This document shows positions 9,452 to 17,686 of a stretch of 47,429 bases of DNA, in pieces (the stretch's first letter is position 1; the number at the start of each line of letters is the position of its first letter). Made by a program: the position numbers and the translations under genes. This stretch comes from Bryobacterales bacterium (GTDB taxonomy: Bacteria; Acidobacteriota; Terriglobia; Bryobacterales; Bryobacteraceae), in NCBI GenBank assembly GCA_027452065.1, contig DAIDHC010000067.1:1-47429 (forward strand), given 5' to 3'. The notes beneath the pieces were generated by a model. That model saw only the letters and a list, made by a program, of their open reading frames with translations. It had not been told where the DNA came from and searched no databases.

Positions 9452-10603
9452 TTAGCGCATTGCCTCCGACATACAGGAATAGATATCTTCGATGCCGCGG
9501 AGGGCGCGGCGCGGGGCGCGGTTGCTGAGGAAGGACGCGTCGGAGTGGGGGTCGTCGGGGTGGTAGCCGTGCATGCCGACGGGGATCCACTGGGGGCCGT
9601 TAAAGTCACTGCGGGCAACAAGCCAGCCGGGATGGAGGAGGAAGATGAGCTCGCCGTAGCGGCGGTCGTCGAACAGGACGCCCAATTGGCGGAGTTCGTT
9701 TTCCGAGAGGATGCGGCCGCAGTCGCAATTCTGGAGGCGGGCGATGACGGCGCGGCGGGCTTCATCGGAGAAGAACCAGAAGCGGGCCATGGTGGAGTCG
9801 TAGACGGCGAGATAATCCTCGGGCGTCCGGAGGCCGAGCGACTCGATCTCGCGCATGATGTCGTGGTGGCGGGTGACGGGGGTCATGCCGTGATCGGAAA
9901 AGACGGAGAGCTCGACGCCGGGGTCGATTTGGCGGGCGTCCTCGAAGAGGGCGCGAAGCCCGGCGGCATACCAATCGAGCTTGCGATCGAGCTCGCGGTC
10001 GTCGCGGGAGTGTTCATGGAGCAGGTGGTCCATCTCGCTGAGATACAGAAAGAAGAAGCGGGCGTCGGTGGAGTGGAGCTCCCGGCGGGCGCGCGACATG
10101 ATCTCGGCGTCGGTCCAGTGATGGTAGGTGTAGACGCGGTAGGGAACGCCGGAGGTCTCCAGACGGTCAAAGATGGATGGGCCGCCGGAGACGCCGTGGG
10201 TTTCATAAATGCAGCGGCGCTCAACGTAGTTGAACCAGGGAAGGAGTTTCGGACTGACGTGGCACTCGAAGGTGGGACCCATGCCGAGGACTCGGCGTCC
10301 AAGCTCCTTCATGATTTTTCGCGTGACGCGGTTGTCAGCAATCGACGTGGGGACGTAGCGGAGAAAACGAAGCCAGCGGAAAGGGCTGTTGGCGGGGTCG
10401 TAATAGAAAAGATTCCAATGGCCGGTTTGAGAGGGAACGAGGCCGGTAAGGATGGTGGGAATGGCGCCGGAGCTGAAGCCGAGCACGGTGCGCAAGGGCA
10501 TGCGGACCGGGAGGATGTCGTCGAGGAAGGAGCGGCCTTCGAGGAAACGCCAGCCGAGGGCATCGATGAGGACGAAGATGTGGATTTTGCGTTCGGTGGT
10601 CAT
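9452..10603 (-). CDS. Alkaline-phosphatase-superfamily phosphodiesterase/phosphatase
   Basis: The 383-residue protein has the metal and nucleophile motifs of the alkaline phosphatase/nucleotide pyrophosphatase superfamily in order: VLIDALGW (metal Asp, ~11-18), SSGAIPTILTG (candidate Ser/Thr nucleophile, ~44-54), YLSEMDHLLHEHS (~189-201), FSDHGM (~237-242) and GMHGYHPDD near the end. I see no signal peptide or membrane helix, so it should be cytoplasmic. That differs from periplasmic phosphoglycerol transferases of the same fold. It sits between the FemAB-like gene and the GT4 fusion, each a few bases away. It could hydrolyse a nucleotide-sugar or phosphorylated glycan intermediate; its substrate is unknown. 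Confidence 0.82.
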   Translation of the reverse strand: MTTERKIHIFVLIDALGWRFLEGRSFLDDILPVRMPLRTVLGFSSGAIPTILTGLVPSQTGHWNLFYYDPANSPFRWLRFLRYVPTSIADNRVTRKIMKELGRRVLGMGPTFECHVSPKLLPWFNYVERRCIYETHGVSGGPSIFDRLETSGVPYRVYTYHHWTDAEIMSRARRELHSTDARFFFLYLSEMDHLLHEHSRDDRELDRKLDWYAAGLRALFEDARQIDPGVELSVFSDHGMTPVTRHHDIMREIESLGLRTPEDYLAVYDSTMARFWFFSDEARRAVIARLQNCDCGRILSENELRQLGVLFDDRRYGELIFLLHPGWLVARSDFNGPQWIPVGMHGYHPDDPHSDASFLSNRAPRRALRGIEDIYSCMSEAMR

Positions 10604-10611
10604 GGCATTTC

Positions 10612-11634
10612 CTAGGGCAGCGAACGGACGACACGGGGCCCGAGAGTGTTGGCCACGGCGAGGGGGAGGCGCTTCCAGAGCTCGATGGCGAAGCGGAACT
10701 TCGCGTTATCGGCGTGGAGGTGCGGGAGCGAAGCGCCGGGGGCAAGCCAGTAATACCAGTGGAGCGGGCGCTCGACAGCGTTGAGGTGGCGCTTGAACTC
10801 ATGGGTTCCGCTTCCGGGCGAACTGCGGCCGAGGTCGACGGCGGCGCGCCCCTCCTCAATGGCCTTTTCGATGACGGTGAAAAACATGAGAAGCGGCGCG
10901 TAGCGCTTTCTGGATTCGGGAAGGGAGGCGGACCAGGGGATCTCGAGTGCGCCGGGGTGGGTGGTGACGAAGGCGGCGGCGACGGCCTTGTCGCCGTCCC
11001 AGAGGCTGAGGATACGGATGTGGCCGGGAAGATGACGGAGCTGGGACTCGAAGAAGCGGGAGGGATAGACGGGGGTGCCGTGATTATGCATGGAGAGGGC
11101 GAAGAGGCGGTAGAAGACGGGAAGCGCTTCGATGCCGCTCCATTCGACACGAAAGCCCTGGCGCTGGGAATTGCGGAGTTTGTTTCGCATGCCGGAGCTG
11201 AGGCTGGCCCAATAGGCGGCGGATGTGCCGGGGAGGGGGATCTCCATGGTGACTTTGGAGACGACGCTTTCCCAGCCCATGGGACAGGGCTCGCCCTGCC
11301 GGAGTTCGATGCGGCGGGCGCGGTTTTCGCGGGCCAGCGCGGCGGCGGCATCGAGAAGCGCGGCGCGGGCTTCGGCGGCGGGGGCGAGCAAGCCGCCGTA
11401 GCTGAAGAACGGGAGGGAAACCAGAGAATGGCCGAAGAAACGGCTGCGGATGGAGATCAGGGGGAGAACACCGCAAATGGAGCCGTCGCGGGTGGCGGCG
11501 AGATAGAAGCGCCGATGGCCGAAAGCGTCTTCGATGATCTCGCCCCAGACCCATTGGTGATAGAAGGAGGCCTCGGGGACGGTGGAGACGAAGGCGTCCC
11601 AGAGGCGGCCGTCCTGAATCAGTTCGACATTCAT
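10612..11634 (-). CDS. FemAB-like GNAT-fold protein, XrtA/PEP-CTERM-associated type
   Basis: The 340-residue protein begins MNVELIQDGRLWDAFV and reads through FYHQWVWGEIIEDAFGHRRFYLAA, SLPFFSYGGLLAP, SGMRNKLRNSQRQGF (~166-180) and a C-terminal DLGRSSPGSGTHEFKRHLN. This pattern fits the FemAB/BioF2-like acyltransferases recurrent in exosortase-A EPS loci. FemAB proteins use aminoacyl-tRNA to add amino acids, but the donor for the EPS-linked subfamily is not established. The frame stays open ~264 codons upstream over the deacetylase gene, but that part is an out-of-frame shadow. ATG 11634 overlaps the deacetylase TGA as ATGA, which fixes the start. Confidence 0.85.
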   Translation of the reverse strand: MNVELIQDGRLWDAFVSTVPEASFYHQWVWGEIIEDAFGHRRFYLAATRDGSICGVLPLISIRSRFFGHSLVSLPFFSYGGLLAPAAEARAALLDAAAALARENRARRIELRQGEPCPMGWESVVSKVTMEIPLPGTSAAYWASLSSGMRNKLRNSQRQGFRVEWSGIEALPVFYRLFALSMHNHGTPVYPSRFFESQLRHLPGHIRILSLWDGDKAVAAAFVTTHPGALEIPWSASLPESRKRYAPLLMFFTVIEKAIEEGRAAVDLGRSSPGSGTHEFKRHLNAVERPLHWYYWLAPGASLPHLHADNAKFRFAIELWKRLPLAVANTLGPRVVRSLP

Positions 11635-12518
11635 GACCGGACACCTTCCAGGGATGCCGGCGCGGGGGCTGGGAGGCCAAGGGGCCGGCCGAGTTCGGCG
11701 AGCGTGGTGAAGCTCCAGAGGGAAACGATGCGGCGCAATTTGGTTTCGGTGCCGGCGAGATTGACGTACGTCTTGAACCGGCGCCAGCGGCTCATCGGGA
11801 GCCTTGGCTGGGCGGGGTTGATTTCGCGGGGATGGACATAGAAGATCACGGGGCGATTTTCGGCCAGGACGCGTGCGGTCATGGACTCGACAAGGGAGAT
11901 GGGAAAAAGGCGGAGATAGCCGCCGCCGAAGAAGCAGAACTCGCGGCCGGCGAGGCGGGCGACGGTCATCGGAAACTCGACGAGCGAGCCGGCAGGGCGA
12001 AGGATGCGCGAAGGGAGGAGGCTTTGGCCGGGCCAGCCGCCATGAGCGCGCGAGGCCGGAAAGACGGAGGCGTCGTAGGCGTATCCGGCACCGATGAGCT
12101 CGTCGAAGACCCACTCGGTGGCAGGAGTCAGGGAGAATCCGGGGCAGCGGAAGCCGAGCACGCGCTCGCCGGAGCACTGTTCGAGGATGTCGCGAGCCAG
12201 GGCGGCGTCGGCGCGAAATTCGGCGGGGCCCATGTGGTGGGCCAGGCGATGGGAGTAGCCGTGGGAGGCGATTTCGTGGCCGCGGAGTTGGGCGGCGCGG
12301 ACCAAGTGGGGGTAGCGCCGGGCGATCCAGCCGAGGAAGAAGCAGGTGGCGCGGATGCCGGAGGATTCGAGGATGTCGAGCATGCGGAGGAAGTCCGGTT
12401 CCACGGAGCCGGGCAGTAGGTCCCAATCGGCCAGAGGCGGCGTGGAGGGGAGATCGAGAACATGGAACCAGTCCTCGACATCGATGGTAAAGACGCAGGA
12501 AGGCTTGGCGTGGGACAT
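11631..12518 (-). CDS. NodB-type polysaccharide deacetylase, XrtA/PEP-CTERM-associated type
   Basis: The 295-residue protein has the carbohydrate-esterase-4 motifs: FTIDVEDWFHV at ~10-20 (catalytic and metal Asp, in the form typical of the PEP-CTERM locus subfamily), EIASHGYSHRL (~81-91, metal His pair H-x3-H), GFRCPGFSLTP (~120-130) and FYVHPREI (~226-233). It has no signal peptide, as in other members of that subfamily. It probably removes N-acetyl groups from the glycan or a precursor sugar. ATG 12518 follows the GT2 stop by one base. Longer in-frame starts would overlap the GT2 gene with non-coding-like residues. Confidence 0.9.
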   Translation of the reverse strand: MSHAKPSCVFTIDVEDWFHVLDLPSTPPLADWDLLPGSVEPDFLRMLDILESSGIRATCFFLGWIARRYPHLVRAAQLRGHEIASHGYSHRLAHHMGPAEFRADAALARDILEQCSGERVLGFRCPGFSLTPATEWVFDELIGAGYAYDASVFPASRAHGGWPGQSLLPSRILRPAGSLVEFPMTVARLAGREFCFFGGGYLRLFPISLVESMTARVLAENRPVIFYVHPREINPAQPRLPMSRWRRFKTYVNLAGTETKLRRIVSLWSFTTLAELGRPLGLPAPAPASLEGVRS

Positions 12519-12519
12519 C

Positions 12520-13707
12520 CTACTTGACCTCCATTGCCGGCGGGACGGAGGCGGCGCCACGCGAAAGAGTGGGGATGTCCCAGACATCGAACCGCTTGCC
12601 GAGGCAACAATCGATGACGCCGGTGAAGGCTCCGGCGAAGCCGAGGACCGCGTAGAAGGGAACGGCCAAGAGACGGGGAGCGGGGCGGCCGGCGGCGAGG
12701 GCGGCGAGGCCGAGGGCGGCGGCGGCGTAGCCAAGGAGTTGGAGGACCGCGAAGGCGAGAAAATAGGGTGAGCCCGGCGCGAACAGGACGCTGGCGAGGA
12801 GAAGGACGACCAAGGGGAAAAGCGTGAGCCAGCGCAGGAGCTTGTGCGAGAAAAACTGCCAGGCGCGAAGCGGCGGGAATTGGCCCGGGAGCCTGACGAG
12901 GGCAAGCGCGCCCTGGCCGCAGATGCGGCGGCGGCGCTGGAACTCCTGGCGCCAGGAATTGGTTTCGCGTTCGAGGGCGATCGCGCGCGGTTCGTGGACG
13001 ACGAAGGCACCGGCGGCGGCGGCGCGCATGGGGGATTCCAGGTCGTTGGCGAGTTCCGGATTCAGCGGCGCAAAGAGGCTGCGGCGGAGGCAGAAGACGG
13101 CGCCATCGCAGACCAGGACCGAGCCAAGCCGGCTTTCCAGACGCTTGATCAGAATCTCGTAGTTCCAGTAAGCGCCGGCGCCGGCGGCCATGGGGAGCGC
13201 TTCGGCGCCGTCGGAGATGGGCTGAGTGTCACCGGTGACGCAGCCGACGCGGGGATCGGCGAAATAGCGGGTCATGAGGCGGAGCGTGTCAGGGCCGACG
13301 TGAGCATTGGCGTCGGTGAAGAAGAGGATTTCTCCGCGGGCGATTTCGAAGAGGCGGTTGAGCGCGCGATTCTTACCGCCGCGCCGGTCGAGGCGCAGGA
13401 GGTGAAGCCGGGGATCGGAGAAGCGGGCGACGATGTCGTCGGTGGAATCCTCCGAGGCATCGGAGGCGATGAGGACTTCGAGCAGGTGGCGGGGATAGTT
13501 CCAGGCGAGGGTCTCGGCTAACTTCCAGGCGATATCCTTCTCCTCATTCCGCGCGGAGATGAGGACGGAGACCGAGGGGGCGGCGGCGTCATCAATGCGG
13601 CGCGACGGGGAGCGGCGCCAGGCGAGAGCGGCCAGCAGGAGCGGGTAGCCGAAGTAGACGTAGAAGAGCCAGGCAAACGAGAGCCAGAAGGCGAGCAGGG
13701 CGATCAT
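12520..13707 (-). CDS. Membrane-bound family 2 glycosyltransferase
   Basis: The 395-residue protein has an N-terminal membrane helix (residues ~3-28), a GT-A domain (SVSVLISARNEEKDI ~46-60, IASDASEDSTDD ~80-91, LFFTDANAHVGPDT ~129-142, CVTGDTQPI) and three or four C-terminal helices (~295-365). An EFQRRRRICGQG segment occupies the place of the Q-x-x-R-W motif of processive or hyaluronan-synthase-like GT2 enzymes. It is probably a membrane GT that builds the repeat unit. The start overlaps the sugar transferase stop as ATGA. Its last ~30 residues carry a Cys pair and are cytoplasmic. Confidence 0.87.
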   Translation of the reverse strand: MIALLAFWLSFAWLFYVYFGYPLLLAALAWRRSPSRRIDDAAAPSVSVLISARNEEKDIAWKLAETLAWNYPRHLLEVLIASDASEDSTDDIVARFSDPRLHLLRLDRRGGKNRALNRLFEIARGEILFFTDANAHVGPDTLRLMTRYFADPRVGCVTGDTQPISDGAEALPMAAGAGAYWNYEILIKRLESRLGSVLVCDGAVFCLRRSLFAPLNPELANDLESPMRAAAAGAFVVHEPRAIALERETNSWRQEFQRRRRICGQGALALVRLPGQFPPLRAWQFFSHKLLRWLTLFPLVVLLLASVLFAPGSPYFLAFAVLQLLGYAAAALGLAALAAGRPAPRLLAVPFYAVLGFAGAFTGVIDCCLGKRFDVWDIPTLSRGAASVPPAMEVK

Positions 13708-15074
13708 CGTCCACCTCGACCGAGCAGAAGAATTTTTATGGTCTTGAAGAGAATGAGGAGATCAAGGCCGACGGAGAGGTTTTTGATGTAGAAGAGGTCA
13801 TAGCTGAGTTTGTCGACGTTGTCGTCGAGGGTTTCGCAGTAGCCGCGCTCGACCTGGGCCCACCCGGTGGCGCCGGGCATGACGTTCCAGCGCTGCCGGT
13901 AGAACGGGATCTGCGAGGCGAGTTCGTTTTCCATTTCGATAGCGAAGGGGCGGGGGCCGATGAAGCACATGTCGCCGCGCAGGATGTTGTAAAGCTGGGG
14001 AAGTTCATCGAGGCGGAGGCGGCGCAGCAGGCGCCCAAAGCGGGTGACGCGGGAATCGCCGTGGCTGGCGGCGCGGGGTCCGCCGTTGCCGTCGGCTTCA
14101 TCGATCATGGAACGGAATTTATAGAGCCAGAACGGCCGGCCCTGGCGGCCGACACGGCGCTGCCGGAACACAGCGGGGCCCGGGGAATCGAGGCGGATGA
14201 GCACGGCAATCACGAGCATGAGCGGAAGGAAAGCGATGATGAGAGGGAGGGCGAGGACGATGGAGGCAACGCGCTTGTAAATGCGCATGGAGCGTGAAAG
14301 GCAGAAGCCATCGGAGAACAGGAGCCAACTGGGGCGGAGCTCGGGCAGGGAGATTTTCCCACTGACGGCTTCAAACAGAGTTGCGGCTTCGATGACTTCG
14401 ACGCCGGTCGCTTTGAGCCGCAACAGATCCTCGACGGGGAGGTTTCCGCGACGGTCGCGCATGGTGAGGACGATGCAATCGACCTTCTGGCTACGAATGA
14501 GATCGTTCAGGATTTCGAATGAGCCGGCGGCGGACGGCGCGGGAGCGCCCTCGGGCGGATGAATGGCCCCGACGACACGAATTCCGAGCTCGGGGCGCGA
14601 TTGGATCGTTTCCCGCAGGGGTTCGGCGAGGGGCCCGTCGCCGAGAAAGACGGTGCGCTGGGCAAGAAAGGAGCAGCGGTTCAGGAGCGAGAACAGTTTC
14701 CGGATGCCGGCGATTCCGAGACCGACGAGAAGGATCCAGGCAAGCAGGGGGCGTGGCGCCAGCCGCAGGGAGGGAGCGACGTAGAAGGCTGCGGAGAGAA
14801 CGATGCAGGCAGTTCCCAACACTTGGAGCAGGCGGGTGAGAGCCTCGCGGACGCTGCAAAGAACGGAGGCGTCATAAAGATCGAAGTAGTACATGCAGAG
14901 CATGCACACGAGGCCGGCGACGCCGATGCGGCCGGCGAGACCGGCGCTGATTCCGCCGTCGTGTTCGAGCGCAAACACAGCGAGGGCGGCCAGGAGTGCG
15001 GAGAACACGACAAGCGTCTCGCTGGCGGCCAGGATGAGCATTCGAGCCGGGAAATATACACGAAAGAGACGCAT
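13704..15074 (-). CDS. Polyprenyl sugar-phosphate transferase (EpsB-like initiating enzyme, PEP-CTERM type)
   Basis: The 456-residue protein has N-terminal membrane helices (~residues 8-115), a Rossmann-like CoA-binding-fold region (~125-245), another helix (~263-285) and the C-terminal bacterial sugar transferase domain. That domain carries SPGPAVFRQRRVGRQGRPFWLYKFRSM, DELPQLYNILRGDMCFIGPRP and the GATGWAQVERG patch in sequence. It would transfer a sugar-1-phosphate to undecaprenyl phosphate and so start the lipid-linked repeat. The arrangement resembles the sugar transferases of PEP-CTERM loci. ATG 15074 (MRLFRVYFP) is chosen because the 37 codons upstream are Pro/Thr-rich shadow sequence over the kinase gene; the kinase stop lies 7 bp upstream and GGAGG is near 15090. 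Confidence 0.9.
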   Translation of the reverse strand: MRLFRVYFPARMLILAASETLVVFSALLAALAVFALEHDGGISAGLAGRIGVAGLVCMLCMYYFDLYDASVLCSVREALTRLLQVLGTACIVLSAAFYVAPSLRLAPRPLLAWILLVGLGIAGIRKLFSLLNRCSFLAQRTVFLGDGPLAEPLRETIQSRPELGIRVVGAIHPPEGAPAPSAAGSFEILNDLIRSQKVDCIVLTMRDRRGNLPVEDLLRLKATGVEVIEAATLFEAVSGKISLPELRPSWLLFSDGFCLSRSMRIYKRVASIVLALPLIIAFLPLMLVIAVLIRLDSPGPAVFRQRRVGRQGRPFWLYKFRSMIDEADGNGGPRAASHGDSRVTRFGRLLRRLRLDELPQLYNILRGDMCFIGPRPFAIEMENELASQIPFYRQRWNVMPGATGWAQVERGYCETLDDNVDKLSYDLFYIKNLSVGLDLLILFKTIKILLLGRGGR

Positions 15075-15081
15075 CGAGCTG

Positions 15082-15936
15082 CTATTTCTCCTCCGATTCG
15101 GTGGCGGTGTGGGGGGGCCGGTTCGGGTAGGACCGGTAAGCGTAGTAGGAACTGGCGCTCCGATCCTCGGCATCATTGAGCACAACGCCGGCTATGGGGT
15201 GCGAGCGCAGAAGCCGGAGAGCGCCGTCGATGGCCGATCTGGGTGTATGATCGCGCCGGGCGATGAGTAATGCGGCGTCGGCCGCCTTCGTCATGGCCAA
15301 CGCATCGACGACAGGCAGTAGCGGGGGGCTGTCAAGAATAATCCAGCGGAAGACATCCTTGAGCTCCCGGAGAAAGTCCACGAAGCGGGGGCCGGCGAGA
15401 AGATCGGGGGTGTGGGGATCCATGTCGCCGGCGCCGAGGAGGAAGACTCCGTGAGGGGAGACTTTCCGGAGAGCTTGGGAGAGGGTGATATCGCCGCGAA
15501 GCACTTCGGCGAGTCCGGACTGGCGCGGGACACCGAGTGCCTGTTCGAGGTGGGCGCCGCGGACATCGCCATCGACCAGCAGAACGGCGCCGGCCTGGCG
15601 GGCGAGCGTCACGGCGAGATTCGAGGCAACGAAGGTCTTGCCGTCACCGGGGACGGCGCTGGTAACGATGAGGCGGTTGGCGCCCTGGTCGCGCCGCAGG
15701 CTTTCCATGCGGTGGGCGAGCAAACGGAAGCTTTCCATCTGGGCGGGTGGGGCCGAGGGGCAGGAGACCAGTCGCAATTCCGGGGAGACGGCGGCGTCAA
15801 CGGAGGGTACGGCGCTGAGCCAAGGAGGCTCGACGCGCGGCTTCTCGAAGCCTTCGCGCTGGGAGCCGGGACCGGAGGCCAGGGATGGCAGTCTCTGGGC
15901 GGCGGCGGAGGGGAGGGATTCAAACAAGCGGATCAA
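15082..15936 (-). CDS. Bacterial tyrosine kinase (CpsD/CapB-like, XrtA EPS type)
   Basis: This P-loop tyrosine autokinase (284 residues from the proposed start) has Walker A SAVPGDGKTFVASNLA (~100-115), Walker A' VLLVDGDVR (~125-133) and Walker B RWIILDSPPLLP (~199-210). A C-terminal tyrosine cluster, YYAYRSY, lies near residue 265. With the Wzz partner encoded just upstream it would regulate EPS chain length. The start is uncertain because no in-frame ATG follows the Wzz stop. TTG 15936 gives LIRLFESLP, which resembles the SR(L/I)FEAL opening of such kinases. GGAGGG precedes it by 4 bases. The 133-bp gap before it is unusual for this operon. Confidence 0.85.
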   Translation of the reverse strand: MIRLFESLPSAAAQRLPSLASGPGSQREGFEKPRVEPPWLSAVPSVDAAVSPELRLVSCPSAPPAQMESFRLLAHRMESLRRDQGANRLIVTSAVPGDGKTFVASNLAVTLARQAGAVLLVDGDVRGAHLEQALGVPRQSGLAEVLRGDITLSQALRKVSPHGVFLLGAGDMDPHTPDLLAGPRFVDFLRELKDVFRWIILDSPPLLPVVDALAMTKAADAALLIARRDHTPRSAIDGALRLLRSHPIAGVVLNDAEDRSASSYYAYRSYPNRPPHTATESEEK

Positions 15937-16069
15937 AGCACCCTCCGAATGGAAGACGGCGCGTGCCGGCGGTACCGGGATCGCGGAGGCAATCGCGATT
16001 CCGGATGGCCGCGGAACAGCACCGGGAAAGGATAAGTTCGGAGATGGGCGGAAGAAACGGCCATTGGAA

Positions 16070-17686
16070 TTACACCTTTTGGTATGTGATGAGTCCCATA
16101 AGCGCGGCAGTGGCAGTGAAAACGAGCAGAAGCGCGCACTCGCCGGCGAGAGTCCAGCGGCGGCGTCTTGCATCGGCCGGCGTGACCCATCTGGGGACAG
16201 AGGCGACCAGACGGAGTCCGTCGATGTTTTCAAGCTCGGAGCCGAGACGGAGTTTCTGGTCGAGCAGGTCAATGAGGACAGCCAGAGCCAAGCCCAACAG
16301 GAGGCCGATACCCCAACCGGCGCCCATGAGTTGCATTTTGGTGGGAGGCTGCGGACGGCGGGGGCGGGTGGCGGGGTCGATAACCCGGAACTGTTCACCA
16401 CCCTGGCGCTGTTCGAGGCTGGTAGCGAGTTCGGACTGGCTCCGCTTCTGGAGAAGGGACTGGTAGTTGGTTTTCGCGTTTTCGTAGTTGCGCGTGACCT
16501 CGGCCAGTTGTTGTTCGCGAAGAGGTGCGTTGCTGACGCGCTTTTCAAGCTGCTTGATTTGTTCCTGGATGGCGGCAGTCTGATTCTTAGCGCGCTGCAG
16601 CTCGAGGTGAGTCGCCTTGAGACGGCTGGTCACATCCGCCTCGCCGGGGTTGACGACCGGGCTGATGCGAGCGCGGCTGTCGGGGGATGATTTCCTGGCG
16701 GCGGCGAGTTGCGCAACGGCATCGGCGCGCGCCCGTTCCTGGGCGGCAATCTGAGCTTTGAGATCGACGACAACGGGATTAATGGCCGTGTAGCGGGCCT
16801 CGGCCTGGGTGAGGTCCTGGCGCAGGCTGGCCAGGTGCTGATCGATGTCGGCAAGCGATCCGGCGGGCTTGCCGGAGCCGGCGCCGGTGGCGATCATGGC
16901 CGCGTTGTCCATGTTCTGATATTGGGTATCGAGTGTTTCGAGATAGACGCGCTGCTGTTCGGCGCGGTCTTCGGCGGTGGTGGCGGCGCGCAACTGGGCT
17001 TCGAGGACGCTGAGCATCTGGAGGTTGGAGGAGAGTTCCTCGGGCAACTCGCCGGCGAACTGCATTTTGTACTTCCGAAGCGACTCTTCCTGGCGGCTGA
17101 GGTCAGCCTGGGCAACCTCGAGCTGGCTGTCGAGGAAATTGGTGGTTTCCTGGGACTGCTGGGTTCGGGTGCGGAGATTTTCGTCGATGAACTGCGTGGT
17201 CAGCTCGGCGGCGACGCGCTGGGCGACGTCGGGATCGGAGCCGGCGTAGGAGATGCGGAACGCGGTGAGGTCATCGGGGCGGGTGGCGTCCTTTACCATT
17301 TCGATGGAGATCTGGCGGCGCATGAGCTCGACGACGTCGTCCATGGCCATGCGGCGGCGCTGGACCTGGTAAAGCTGGAATTCGTCGATGAGGTGGCGGA
17401 GCCGCGGGCGGCTCAGGATCTGTTCGCCGATGCGGTCGAGGCGGCCGCGGGCGTTGGAGACGACGTTTGCGGTGACGTATTGTTCTGGGACTCTCTGCTG
17501 GTCGACGAGCACGGTGACTTCGGAGCGATAGCGATAGGGGAAGACGGCGGCGAGGGCGAAGCCGGCAAGACCTGCGGTGAACAGGCAGCCGAGGATCCAC
17601 CAGCGGCGGCGGCGGAGAATCCCGAGAGGGTCCAGGCGAAGAGACCGGGGCTCGGGGTCATCGAAGAGAGGCGGATTGGGGTTCAT
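16070..17686 (-). CDS. Wzz/GumC-type chain-length determinant (PEP-CTERM locus type)
   Basis: The 538-residue polysaccharide co-polymerase has an N-terminal cytoplasmic segment, a membrane helix (~30-52), a Wzz domain with YRSEVTVLVDQQRVPEQYV, and a long periplasmic coiled coil (~165-430) rich in Glu, Gln, Ala and Arg. A Pro-rich RPRRPQPPTKMQ stretch precedes the second membrane helix (~448-468), and an extra C-terminal helix (~513-535) follows. It should form the periplasmic scaffold setting EPS chain length and contact the kinase encoded next. ATG 17686 overlaps the regulator stop as ATGA. Confidence 0.9.
   Translation of the reverse strand: MNPNPPLFDDPEPRSLRLDPLGILRRRRWWILGCLFTAGLAGFALAAVFPYRYRSEVTVLVDQQRVPEQYVTANVVSNARGRLDRIGEQILSRPRLRHLIDEFQLYQVQRRRMAMDDVVELMRRQISIEMVKDATRPDDLTAFRISYAGSDPDVAQRVAAELTTQFIDENLRTRTQQSQETTNFLDSQLEVAQADLSRQEESLRKYKMQFAGELPEELSSNLQMLSVLEAQLRAATTAEDRAEQQRVYLETLDTQYQNMDNAAMIATGAGSGKPAGSLADIDQHLASLRQDLTQAEARYTAINPVVVDLKAQIAAQERARADAVAQLAAARKSSPDSRARISPVVNPGEADVTSRLKATHLELQRAKNQTAAIQEQIKQLEKRVSNAPLREQQLAEVTRNYENAKTNYQSLLQKRSQSELATSLEQRQGGEQFRVIDPATRPRRPQPPTKMQLMGAGWGIGLLLGLALAVLIDLLDQKLRLGSELENIDGLRLVASVPRWVTPADARRRRWTLAGECALLLVFTATAALMGLITYQKV

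Noticed and set aside
9451-9765. Longer start of the GT4-nucleotidyltransferase gene
   Set aside because: The extra 105 residues are Ser/Thr/Pro/Ala-rich shadow sequence overlapping the phosphatase gene. GTG 9450 starts exactly where GT4 homology begins.
11635-12426. Longer start of the FemAB-like gene
   Set aside because: The 264 extra residues are Arg/Pro-rich shadow of the deacetylase gene; ATG 11634 forms a clean ATGA overlap.
12519-13010. Longer start of the deacetylase gene
   Set aside because: The upstream part is a Ser/Pro-rich shadow of the GT2 gene. The deacetylase family begins just before the FTIDVEDWFHV motif.
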